Positions 8,657 through 17,558 of a stretch of 18,458 nt of DNA are shown here, one piece after another. The DNA is from Chromera velia (lineage: Eukaryota > Sar > Chromeraceae). The position numbers and the translations under genes are program-made. The notes under the pieces are model-generated. The model had not been told where the DNA came from. It worked only from the letters and a program-made list of their open reading frames with translations, and made no database searches. The stretch covers positions 1-18,458 of the forward strand of contig JAHBMJ010003783.1 in the NCBI GenBank assembly GCA_018398765.1. Direction: 5' to 3'. The stretch's first letter is position 1. Every line of letters begins with the position of its first letter.

Positions 8657-10231
8657 CCCCCTGAATGCGTTTTCTGGGTTGTCCTCAAAGCCTTGTTAGC
8701 GGTCTGGGATCTAGCATCACTTTAAAGCATCACTGGATCTAGGATTTAACCCTTAACATCATCATCATTCCTTGTTTCTTTCTTTTTTTTTTTTTAATCT
8801 CCTTTTCCTCTCCTCTTACAGATAAAGACGCGAGCATAATGACCAAATGGTCTCTTTCTGAATTGTTCATCTCTCCAACCCTTTGAACACCTTCCTTCGT
8901 ACATCTGTTCCAATCCTTGTTTTCTCTCTTCACCGGTTTGTTTTGTCTGCTTTCAATACTTTGTATTAGTTTGACTGTCACAGCCTTCTACAGTGAGGGA
9001 CGGCACTTAGAGCGATTAAGCGTCATTCATGCAGGGGCTAGGTTTTAGCTAGCAGATGGCAGCCCCACCTCCGGCCGATGAACGATGCAGTCACGGCAGC
9101 CTGAGGTCTGGCAAAGGGGCAATATAGCATTGTCCTAGACTCATGTATTGCATAATAGCCTACAGACCGATTAATAATAAGAATAAGAAGAATAAGAATA
9201 ATAATGATGATGATGATGATAATGTAAAGCAAACAGACAGGGGAGCGCCAGGTGAAGCTCCTATATGACAGGCTTGCTGATTTTTGCTGAGAGGAAGATG
9301 TCAATGATCTGCATGAAAGAGTGAAGGCTTCCGGTCGTGCAGAGGTTCTGCTCGGTGGGGTTGAGTGCGATAGCCTTGGTCATGCCGATGACCTTGTCCT
9401 CATTGCTGAGAGCGTGTATGACCTACAGGTTAGCTTGAATGAANCCCCCTGAATGCGTTTTCTGGGTTGTCCTCAAAGCCTTGTTAGCGGTCTGGGATCT
9501 AGCATCACTTTAAAGCATCACTGGATCTAGGATTTAACCCTTAACATCATCATCATTCCTTGTTTCTTTCTTTTTTTTTTTTTAATCTCCTTTTCCTCTC
9601 CTCTTACAGATAAAGACGCGAGCATAATGACCAAATGGTCTCTTTCTGAATTGTTCATCTCTCCAACCCTTTGAACACCTTCCTTCGTACATCTGTTCCA
9701 ATCCTTGTTTTCTCTCTTCACCGGTTTGTTTTGTCTGCTTTCAATACTTTGTATTAGTTTGACTGTCACAGCCTTCTACAGTGAGGGACGGCACTTAGAG
9801 CGATTAAGCGTCATTCATGCAGGGGCTAGGTTTTAGCTAGCAGATGGCAGCCCCACCTCCGGCCGATGAACGATGCAGTCACGGCAGCCTGAGGTCTGGC
9901 AAAGGGGCAATATAGCATTGTCCTAGACTCATGTATTGCATAATAGCCTACAGACCGATTAATAATAAGAATAAGAAGAATAAGAATAATAATGATGATG
10001 ATGATGATAATGTAAAGCAAACAGACAGGGGAGCGCCAGGTGAAGCTCCTATATGACAGGCTTGCTGATTTTTGCTGAGAGGAAGATGTCAATGATCTGC
10101 ATGAAAGAGTGAAGGCTTCCGGTCGTGCAGAGGTTCTGCTCGGTGGGGTTGAGTGCGATAGCCTTGGTCATGCCGATGACCTTGTCCTCATTGCTGAGAG
10201 CGTGTATGACCTACAGGTTAGCTTGAATGAA
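8657..10231 (+). repeat. Exact 787-bp tandem duplication around a single N (probable assembly artefact)
   Basis: 8657-9443 equals 9445-10231 with no difference seen, at an offset of 788, and the only base between them is an N at 9444. The first block starts inside a poly-C run; the second starts right after the N within the same poly-C context. The second block continues into the rest of the reverse transcriptase, while the first stops at the N. This is the pattern of two overlapping contigs scaffolded without merging. Features inside the first block are therefore probably counted twice. Confidence 0.9.
9095..9298 (+). mobile_element. 3' end of an upstream LINE-type copy (copy 0), repeated at 9883-10086
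   Basis: It matches the 3' UTRs at 11795-11940 and 16480-16683: the AGGTCTGGCAAAGGGGCAAT region, then a (TAA/GAA)n tract, an (ATG)n tract and GTAAAGCAAACAGACAGGGG. After this comes a segment of about 57 bases (9242-9298) also found after copy 2 (16627-16683). Only the terminal part of this copy is present. The following bases start the RT of copy 1. Confidence 0.7.
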
Positions 10232-11532
10232 TTGAATTCTTTCTGTGAAGAGAGGGGGCTCACTGTTAATTTAAAAAAGACGAAAATCATGCGTCTGTCC
10301 GACTCTTACCCTGCAATTGAAGGCAGGCTTATGTTTGGGGGAAAAGAAGTCGAGAGAGTGGGGTCGTATAAGTATCTAGGTGTTCTTTTATTTGAAGGGG
10401 GAGACTTAAGGGAGGTAATAGAAGAGAGGCTTAGCCTAGGGCTTAGCATAGCGAGTAGACGGATGGGCCATGCAAAGAGCGTAGCACTCTCTTTAGGTCG
10501 CCTGCCCCCCGCAGCAAAAATTTTGTGTTTATGCGCTTTCTGGTTGCCTGTTGCTCTATATGCGTTTGACTGTCTGCCTGTTCGCAAGTCAGACATGGAT
10601 GCATTAGATGTCCTTCAATTGTACTTTGTCCGTTGGGCTTTGAATCTGTCTCTCTCCTCTTTCCGTGTACCTACCCTGTGTGCTGTCGGTCTACTTCCTG
10701 CACGTGTGTACGTATCGATGAGACTTGCTGGGTATTTGACTAACTTAAAACATATTGACCTCAAGATGCCCGTGGGTGCCTGGTTGGCTTTAATAAATGG
10801 TGATTGTCCTTCCTCTATGATGCATGCACAAAAATTGATTGGGTCGACCGGATTGGAAGAATTTATTACTGTCAATCCAACCATCAGAAGAAGAAAGAAA
10901 GCCACCAAGGTTAGCCGTCTCTTTCTCTTATTATAAGAGCAGTGATCAACCGGGAAGTTGATGAATGGATTGATGGTTGTCTAGAAAGGGCCGCTTCACG
11001 GGGGGCGGTTTTGCAGTTTGGCAGAGGCGTCAGACCAAATATGTTCCAAACATCTTATCCTACTGCCCAACGTTCATCTCTTCTCTTCCTTTCCTCTACT
11101 TTTCCTTCATCTCCTTCGTCCCCCCGTTTCGTTTCCCTCCTTTGCGCTGCGATCTGGTCCTCAGACCCTTTTTCAGCCTTGCTGTATATGTTGCTTGGTG
11201 GTCGCCTCCATGCACCGTACAGAGGGCTGGAAGACGCGGTTTGCCGTGCATGCAGGGGCAAAGCAGACGATCTACTGCACCGACTAACTGAATGCACAGA
11301 AACAAGAGCAGATCGAGAGGCTCTGAATGCAATTGTAACCGAAATTGAAGCCAAATTAGACAGAGCCCAAGAAAGAGAGAGAAAGTGGTTGCTATCGAAA
11401 GACTCCACCCCTCTAAAACATGCCACGCAAAGCGAATTGTTGGCACGAATGAAGGTCACCCTGGCACTTAGACACTCACCCATACCGGCCCTGCAACTCT
11501 TGCAAAACATCTGTCTGCGCCCTCTATCGTAA
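10087..11532 (+). pseudogene. LINE-type reverse transcriptase, 5'-truncated copy 1 (C-terminal half)
   Basis: The segment begins between RT motifs B and C: an xVNDLHERVKAS stretch precedes LGHADDLVLIAES. Motif C is HADD (10169-10180) where Tyr or Phe is usual. Motif D (GLTVNLKKTKIM) and motif E (GSYKYLGV) follow, then the thumb and a basic end (RRRKKATK). The frame stops at TAA 10934-10936. Coding resumes one register back at about 10937-10942 (RAVINREVDEWIDGCLERA) and runs to 11532. That part contains a zinc knuckle C-x2-C-x8-H-x4-C at 11242-11295 and a Lys/Glu-rich tail. The catalytic N-terminal motifs (A and B) are missing, so this is a dead 5'-truncated LINE. The same frameshift is present in copy 2. 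Confidence 0.85.
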
Positions 11533-11864
11533 GGCCTGCAATTCGATGCATATGATGGTTACTTACTTCTCTTCCCGTCTCACCTTTGAATGTTCTTTTT
11601 CCACCTCCCACGTACATCTCCCGTCCCCCCTCTCCACCGGTCTTCCTGTCTGCCTCTACTGCCTGAGACTCTGAGTCTCTGTTACAGTTATCGCACTCCT
11701 CCCACAGAAGGGAAACGACATCAGCGATTTAGAAAGCATCTTCTAGATGCAGGGTGTTTAGAGTTGTGAGAGTGAAGCCCCCTCCCGTTGTACGATGCAG
11801 GTCTGGTAAAGGGGCAATAAAGCATTGCCCTAGACTCATGCACTGCATGATGGCCTATAGACCG

Positions 11865-11904
<40 letters not shown>

Positions 11905-11940
11905 TGATGATGATGATGATGTAAAGTAAACAGACAGGGG
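11533..11940 (+). mobile_element. 3' UTR and (TAA)n-(ATG)n tail of LINE copy 1
   Basis: The sequence closely resembles that following copy 2 (16221-16626). It ends in about 11 TAA units, several ATG units and GTAAAGTAAACAGACAGGGG. The next base starts copy 2 directly, at RT motif E. TAA-type tails are known for several LINE clades. Confidence 0.8.
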
Positions 11941-12875
11941 TCGAGAAAGTGGGGTCATATAAGTATCTGGGCGTTCTTTTTAAATTGTTCAAAGGAGGAG
12001 ACTTAAAGGAGGCAATAGAAGAGAGGCTTAGCATAGCGAGTAGACGGATGGGTCATGCAAAAAACGTGGCACTCTCTTTAGGTCGCCTGCCCCCTGCAGC
12101 AAAAATTTTGTGTCTATACGCTTTCTGGTTGCCTGTTGCTCTATACGCGTTTGACTGTCTGCCCATCCGCAAGTCAGACATGGATATATTAGATGCCCTT
12201 CAATTGAACTTTGTCCGTTGGGCTTTGAATCTGTATCTCTCCTCTTTCCATGTACCTACTCTGTGTGCTGTCGGTCTACTTCCTGCACGTATGTACGTAT
12301 CGATGAGACTTGCTGGGTATTTGACTAACTTAAAACATATTGACCTCAAGATGCCCGTGGGTGCCTGGTTGGCTTTAATAAATGGTGATTGTCCTTCCTC
12401 TATGATGCATGCACAAAAATTGATTGGGTCGACCGGATTGGAAGAATTTATTACTATCAATCCAACTATCAGAAGAAGAAAGAAAGCCACCAAGGTTAGC
12501 CGTCTCCTTCTCTTATTATAAGAGCAGTGATCAACCGGGAAGTTGATGAATGGATTGACGGTTGTCTAGAAAGGGCCGCTTCACGGGGGGCGGTTTTGCA
12601 GTTTGGTAGAGGCGTCAGACCAAATATGTTCCAAACATCTTATCCTACTGCCCAACGTTTGTCTTTCCTCTTCCTTTCCTCTACTTTTCCTTCATCCCTT
12701 TCATCCCTCCGTTTCGTTTCCCTCCTTTGCGCTGCGATCTGGTCCTCAGACCCTTTTTCAGCCTTGCTATATATGTTGCTTGGTGGTCGCCCCCATGCAC
12801 CGTACAGAGGGCTCAAAGACGCGGTTTGCCCTGCATGCAGGGGCAAAGTAGACGATCTACTGCACCGACTGACTG
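11941..12875 (+). pseudogene. LINE-type reverse transcriptase copy 2, left part (split by the LTR element)
   Basis: It starts abruptly at motif E (VEKVGSYKYLGV), so it is more truncated than copy 1. It follows copy 1 at high similarity, differing mostly by transitions, and lacks a 12-bp repeat present in copy 1 near 10434-10445. It has the same TAA stop (12519-12521) and register change as copy 1, then REVDEWIDGCLERA and CPACRGKVDDLLHRLT of the zinc knuckle. The frame is interrupted at 12875 inside the knuckle by the inserted LTR, whose TAA ends the frame. The remainder resumes at 15979. Confidence 0.85.
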
Positions 12876-13136
12876 CGTAACGTTGTGAAGCTAGCCAGCC
12901 ATGCAACGGTATGCGAAGCAGTATGTCAGACCATATCGAGATGCGCGCGGTTCGAGCGTATTTGCATCCATGCAATTAAGCTACGTGCATGCATGCAGTC
13001 AGCAGACTGAGTGAGTCAAGCCTTCGTATGAAAGTCTGTAAGGGAGTACCTAGAAGTAAGAACCTTGTATGACAGAACTTCTTATACCATATGAGCCCCG
13101 TACAACAAGCTAGCCACTGCACCACACTCCGTAGCG
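12876..13136 (+). repeat. 5' LTR (261 bp)
   Basis: It begins CGTAACGTT and ends CTCCGTAGCG, so it lacks the usual TG...CA termini. It differs from the 3' LTR by about 16 substitutions (hand count), all but one transitions, plus a 6-bp indel. It contains the GCATGCATGCAGTC 14-mer (12987-13000). Confidence 0.88.
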
Positions 13137-13148
13137 TGGTAGCAGAAC
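13137..13148 (+). other. Primer-binding site, initiator-Met tRNA-like
   Basis: TGGTAGCAGAAC starts at the first base after the LTR. Its first ten bases are the complement of the 3' end (…TCTGCTACCA) of animal-type initiator Met tRNA, the commonest primer of LTR elements. The match fixes the LTR's right boundary independently of the target duplication. Confidence 0.7.
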
Positions 13149-13347
13149 AAAATGATCAGCCTCAGTGGAGTTTATAGACCGTCCGTCTCGCGTCGTGAAC
13201 ACATTCTCTGTCTGAGAGTGCGAGGTCTCTTTGCAGCTTTACATAGCTTGCACTGACTACGCACGCAACCACTACAATAAACAGAAAGTACGAGTTCATT
13301 GCTTTGTCTTGTGAAAGTTTTCAAAAGTCTTCAGCAGCACGTCAGTC

Positions 13348-14847
13348 ATGTCGATCTGGGAACGTTTCAGAAATTTTCTTTTGCTTGTATGTGAACTTCA
13401 AAAATTCAAGGACATTCCATCCAAAAAAGTGCAAGCGAACGGTGAGAGCCTCTTGAAGGAAGGGTTTGAGATTGCAGAGCGACTCTTGGAGTCTACAGGA
13501 GCCAGTAGATTGTCTGTTCTACCAACTGGGATTTCTGAGAAGCAGAGTGCAGTCCAACATGCGACTCGATACACCGATACGGGCAAACTGAAAACTCGCA
13601 GAAGTCGTAGGTTAACAGAGGCGGCCTGGAAGAAAAAAGTGGCAGAGCAAACGCAGTCTTAGCAATCATCTGAGCACTGTAATGCTGGTTGCCTAAAAGG
13701 TTCAGCAGGGAGAGGGAGGAAACAGAAAGTTCAGCAGCCCAGAGACGTTTTTTCTGAAGGTATGCGCAAAGCTCCAGGCGTACATGGAAATACAAATCGA
13801 AGTAGAGAAAGAGGTAAAGCGAGCAGGCGAGGTTTTGGCAGCAATCACTCGAATTCTTCTAGACGCTCGCAACAATGGAGGAGGCCTAAGTGAGGGACAG
13901 AGAGAGAGAGAAGAATTATTCCACCAGGTACCCTAGAGAAGGAATTCTGTGTGAGAGAGGGGGATGTGGATTAGGTCGAAGAAACTCTGGGTGATGACGG
14001 TATTCATGTAAGATCGCACGGCTGTGCGCAGTCAGGCGTTTTCAATCAGTCGCAGCAGCAAACAGATGTGCAGGTGTCTGGGGTGCGAGAGGGGAGTATC
14101 TCTATGAGCTTTGTAGGAGCCGCACTCGCTGGGACTCCAAGCACGACGTTCGACTTCAGTCAGTCGTCCCAGAAAGAAGACAGAGGGACGTGGGAAGTGC
14201 AAGAGGGGAGTGGGATTGTCAATGCCGATGGGGTCGTGTTCTTTGCGACGCCTCAGACGACTTTTGATTTCGGTTAGAGCTCCCCTGTGATGGCTCCTGC
14301 CGGAGGGGATAGTCAAATGAATGAGCCCATTCCGATGGAGCTGTGCCAGATCGAAAGGAGTAAGAAGGACGAAGAAGGTGTGGGGAAGGACTTGTTTAAG
14401 TCGTTGTATGGAGTTGGGAGTTGAAAATTGAGAGAGCAAATCCACTGTCAGTCTGAGAGACTACATAGCCCATCTCCGCAGCTCAATTGTTTGGAGACAG
14501 GTGAGCAGGGAAATGACTTCGGGGGTGGGAGTCCAGGGAAAACAGAGAGACAGAAACAAAAACACCAAGAAAAAAAAGAGAGAAAGAGGCAGGAAAAGCA
14601 TGAAAGGGAAATACTGGCTGTGAGGCAAACGAAGGAGACAGACAGCCCTTAGTCCCCTCCGCCTCCAATCAGTGAGGGAGTGGAGGAACCAGCAGTCTCG
14701 TCTGATGGTTTGACACCGTCTCATCAGGCCAGGCGTCGGCAAGAGAGAACGGAGGCAAAGAACAAAGAGAAAGAGAGAAGGCGAGCAGCCCATACAAAAC
14801 CAAAGACGCCAGTCCTACCGTGTGATCCGCTCCAGCATGAGTATTAG
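13348..14847 (+). pseudogene. Gag-like reading frame with in-frame stops, LTR element interior
   Basis: One frame can be followed from ATG 13348 to about 14847, broken only by TAG 13660, TGA 13891, TAG 13972, TAG 14275, TGA 14422, TAG 14650 and TAG 14845. That is far fewer stops than random sequence of this length would give. The N-terminal part (104 residues) is helical and charged. The middle has two TTFDF repeats (GTPSTTFDFSQ, ATPQTTFDFG). The C-terminal part is Lys/Arg/Glu/Gln-rich and probably coiled-coil or nucleic-acid binding. A second frame is open at about 13697-13933 with amphipathic content, so frameshifts may also have occurred. There is no CCHC knuckle and no match I recognise. 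The gag assignment rests on position and composition only. Confidence 0.45.
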
Positions 14848-15223
14848 GAGAATGTGTCTTTTGAAGTTTCGTTTTCGGTTGGGAAGGGAGGACTTGATCC
14901 CGAATGTTCAGGGAATCGGTACGGCAGACTGGGATGCATTTTTGGCACGTCGTGGGTGTGGACAGACAGGGGAGACATTTTATAGGGAGATGTATAGGAA
15001 TAGAGGGGGTGTGATGCCGTGTGTGCCAGAAGTGAGACCTGCAGTGCGGCAGATGAGGAGCGTATGGACCGCCTGCACTTCAGCATGGTCTTCTATTAGT
15101 CCACAACCTCTATCAGAGCAGCAGCACCAAGCTAACGGAGAGTCGGATCAAACAGATGGGAAAGAGCCGGGGGTGATTATGGGGCCAACCGATTGGGAGA
15201 TGCAGTACTATGGCATCCAGTAG
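14822..15223 (+). CDS. Unknown ORF in the LTR element interior
   Basis: A 133-codon open frame in a different register from the preceding gag-like frame. It has a basic N-terminus, a segment LIPNVQGIGTADWDAFLARR and an acidic Gln-rich end (QQHQANGESDQTDGKEPG). It may be the C-terminal part of the same protein after a frameshift near 14800-14840, because the previous frame stops at 14845. I recognise no domain. The 490 bases between it and the 3' LTR hold no clear gene, only purine-rich and AAAAG repeats (near 15540-15563). Confidence 0.35.
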   Translation: MIRSSMSIRRMCLLKFRFRLGREDLIPNVQGIGTADWDAFLARRGCGQTGETFYREMYRNRGGVMPCVPEVRPAVRQMRSVWTACTSAWSSISPQPLSEQQHQANGESDQTDGKEPGVIMGPTDWEMQYYGIQ

Positions 15224-15703
15224 ACTCCGTAACTGAAGGAACAATTTTTAGCCGATGTATATGTTTTCCGCCCTTTTACGTCTGATTTTTTTTTCTTTGT
15301 TGTTGTCTTTATGCGCGTCACACTCTCTCTGACCGAGCGTGGACGCGGCCTTGAAGGGGGAGGGGGCATGTGCACTGGGTAATATATGGTGAAGTCAGTA
15401 CGGATACGTATGGATGGCAGTTGGGAGTAACTGTTGTGATTGTTTGACTGGAGTGGACTATGATTCGATGATATGAAAGAGAGGAAGAACCACAGAAAAG
15501 ATGGTAAAGGAAATTCTGAAAACAGAAATGAGAGAGAGTCGAAAGAAAAGAAAAGAAAAGAAAGACGATCTTTGGTTTTCTACGACGCCGCAGGTATAAG
15601 AAAAAGTGATGATCTAATCAACGATCATCACTCCATTAGCCAAAAGAGTTGTATAAGAAGATTCACTTGCGTTCTCCATATAAGCCAGTGTGGATGTGGC
15701 TTC

Positions 15704-15718
15704 AGGGGGGAGGTGGCA
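15704..15718 (+). other. Polypurine tract before the 3' LTR
   Basis: AGGGGGGAGG (15704-15713) plus TGGCA directly precede the 3' LTR, the place of the plus-strand primer in LTR retroelements. A second purine run, GAAGGGGGAGGGGG at about 15352-15365, could be an internal tract. Confidence 0.7.
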
Positions 15719-15973
15719 CGTAACGTTATGAGGCTAGCCAGCTGTGCAACGGTACGTGAAGCAGCATGTCAGGCCGTATCGAGATGCGCACAGTTCGAGC
15801 GTATTTGCATCCATGCAATTAAGCTACGCGCATGCATGCAGTCAGCAGTGAGTTAAGCCTTCGCATGAAAGTCTGTAAGGGAGTACCTAGAAGTAAGAAC
15901 CTTGTATGACAGAACTTCTTATACCATATGAGCCCCGTACAACAAGCTAGCCCCTGCACTACACTCCGTAGCG
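15719..15973 (+). repeat. 3' LTR (255 bp)
   Basis: It runs from CGTAACGTT to CCGTAGCG and aligns along its whole length with the 5' LTR. It has a 6-bp deletion near 15846 relative to it, and is followed directly by the second GACTG. Confidence 0.88.
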
Positions 15974-15978
15974 GACTG

Positions 15979-16220
15979 AATGCACAGAAACATGAGCAGA
16001 TCGAGAGGCTCTGAATGTAATTGTAACCAAAATTGAAGCTAAATTAGACAGAGCTCAAGAAAAAGACAGAAAGTGGTTGCTATTGAAAGACTCTACCCCT
16101 CTAAAACATGCCACGCAAAGCGAATTGTTGGCACGAATGAAAGTCACCCTGGCACTCAGACACTCACCCATACCGGCCCTGCGACTCTTGCAAAACATCT
16201 GTCTGCACCCTCCATCGTAA
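15979..16220 (+). pseudogene. LINE copy 2, right part (C-terminal end of the RT protein)
   Basis: It continues the frame interrupted at 12875 and matches the last 80 or so codons of copy 1 (WLLLKDSTPLKHATQSELL... to TAA 16218-16220). A TGA at 15993-15995 replaces the AGA of copy 1, so this copy was also inactivated by point mutation. Other differences from copy 1 are mainly transitions. Confidence 0.85.
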
Positions 16221-16545
16221 AGCCTGCGATTCGATGCATGTAATGGTTACTTACTTCTCTTCTCGTCTCACCTTTGAATGTTCTTTTACCATCTCCCACG
16301 TACATCTCCCGTCCCCCCTCTCCACCAGTCTTCCTGTCTGCCTCTACTGCCTGAGAGTCTCTGTTGCAGTCATCGTACTCCTCTCACAGAAGGGAAACGA
16401 CATCAGCGATTGAGAAAGTATCTTCTAGATGCAGGGTGTTTAGAGTTGCGAAAATGAAGTCCCCTTCCGTTGTATGATGCAGGTCTGGCAAAGGGGCAAT
16501 AAAGCATTGTCCTAGACTTATGCATTGCATGATGGCTTATAGACC

Positions 16546-16577
<32 letters not shown>

Positions 16578-16683
16578 ATAATAATAAAATGATGATGATG
16601 ATGATGATGTAAAGCAAACAGACAGGGGAGCGCCAGGTGAAGCTCCTATATGACAGGCTTGCTGATTTTTGCTGAGAGGAAGA
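16221..16683 (+). mobile_element. 3' UTR, (TAA)n-(ATG)n tail and post-tail segment of LINE copy 2
   Basis: Parallel to 11533-11940: the TAA tract at about 16547-16587, then the ATG tract to 16609, then GTAAAGCAAACAGACAGGGG. The next 55 or so bases (AGCGCCAGG... to GAGGAAGA, ending 16683) equal those after copy 0. Similarity ends at 16684. Confidence 0.8.
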
Positions 16684-17112
16684 CGATAAGTAGCCTTTGC
16701 GGAGTCATCTCGATGAAATATGTTAGATGTAGTCACTGGCAGATGAAGTGTTTGTAGGGCACGTAAAGTGAAAAGCAGATATAATGGTGCGCTACGGTGT
16801 GCTTAAAGGTATTCGGCTCTCAAATTGAATTTCTGTTCAGTTGAGAAGTTTTCTTGATTGGTCTTGATATATACGTTGTATGATGTGCATGTTGGCCTCG
16901 GCTAACTTCCTTCGGCGCGCAATGCGCGTGTCATACCGCCGTGTGAGCTGATCTAACGTAAGTGATAATCCTATTATGAAATTGAACCAGTGGTACGACA
17001 AATTATTATATCGTCCCCGAATTTGACACAGGCTACATGCGCTCATCCAAAATTTTAGTTCATCAAATTAATATTTTTAATCTGACGCGGACCAAACTGA
17101 GAGACCTGACAA

Positions 17113-17121
17113 TATATAAAG
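17113..17121 (+). promoter_or_regulatory. TATA-like element
   Basis: TATATAAAG, with a GC-rich GCCGCGGCC immediately after it. It looks like a core promoter, but the nearest plausible ORF on this strand starts some 270-440 bases downstream. The link is unproven. Confidence 0.3.
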
Positions 17122-17226
17122 CCGCGGCCATGGAAAGAAAGATATTACGAGATCAGTCAAAATTATAATGAGTTTGGCATAGTGCGTCTCTCTTCAAAAA
17201 TACGGCACAATCGATCAACAGCGTCT

Positions 17227-17290
17227 CATGCACGCATGCACTGCCAAACTCACTCACCCATGCACGCATGCACTGCCAAACTCACTCACC
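17227..17290 (+). repeat. 32-bp perfect tandem repeat (2 copies) containing ATGCACGCATGCA
   Basis: Units 17227-17258 and 17259-17290 are identical. Each carries the ATGCACGCATGCA motif, similar to the cluster at 684-708. A GCGCGC-AAA-GCGCGC hairpin (17294-17308) follows directly. Confidence 0.85.
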
Positions 17291-17558
17291 TCCGCGCGCA
17301 AAGCGCGCGCACGCACTTGTTTGTATTATTAAATAATATAATTTTTGAAAATTAAAATTTTGAATCGATCCATGCATATGTATGCGTGTACATGGTGTTG
17401 TAAACCGTCAACGTCGGGCCACCACGCATCCCATCGGTGTGTTCAATTACAGGTTACCAGACTTGCAACTGTGTGAGAATAGCCGAGCGAAAGCTGCAGA
17501 GAGAGAGAGACCCGACGAAGATCGATTAGACCGCCGCGTTAGCATCAGTTTTTCCAAC

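Larger units (their letters stand above)
12871..15978 (+). mobile_element. Non-autonomous LTR retrotransposon with 5-bp target duplication GACTG
   Basis: Direct terminal repeats (12876-13136 and 15719-15973) flank a 2.58-kb interior. GACTG immediately flanks both sides (12871-12875 and 15974-15978). Removing the element and one GACTG restores the LINE sequence seen uninterrupted in copy 1. A primer-binding site follows the 5' LTR and a purine tract precedes the 3' LTR. The interior shows only a decayed gag-like frame. No protease, integrase, reverse transcriptase or RNase H motif was recognised, so it must have been mobilised in trans (TRIM/LARD-like class). Confidence 0.88.
16684..17381. other. 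Intergenic region, no gene recognised
   Basis: AT-rich with patches of GC palindromes. GGCGCGCAATGCGCGT at about 16914-16929 is a short imperfect palindrome. A minus-strand frame at 16837-17046 shows no recognisable domain and was not accepted. Confidence 0.5.

Noticed and set aside
8739-9769. Two identical minus-strand ORFs (8739-8981 and 9527-9769) and a second identical pair (9038-9304, 9826-10092) as duplicated genes
   Set aside because: They lie in the exact 787-bp duplicated block, probably an assembly artefact. Their sequence includes translated poly-T and TAA/ATG microsatellites (poly-Ile), not protein-like content.
13348-14847. Reassigned TAG codon or programmed readthrough to explain the gag-like frame
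   Set aside because: TGA codons also interrupt the frame, and the minus-strand RT has TAA stops as well. Transition decay explains the mixture better, and the cyclophilin gives no sign of a variant code beyond a normal TGA end.
15473-15856. 127-codon plus-strand ORF running into the 3' LTR
   Set aside because: It crosses the polypurine tract and LTR boundary and begins in a simple AAAAG/GAGAG purine repeat. It is a chance frame.
16837-17046. Minus-strand 69-codon ORF
   Set aside because: No recognisable domain, start context or neighbour relationship; its length is within chance expectation.
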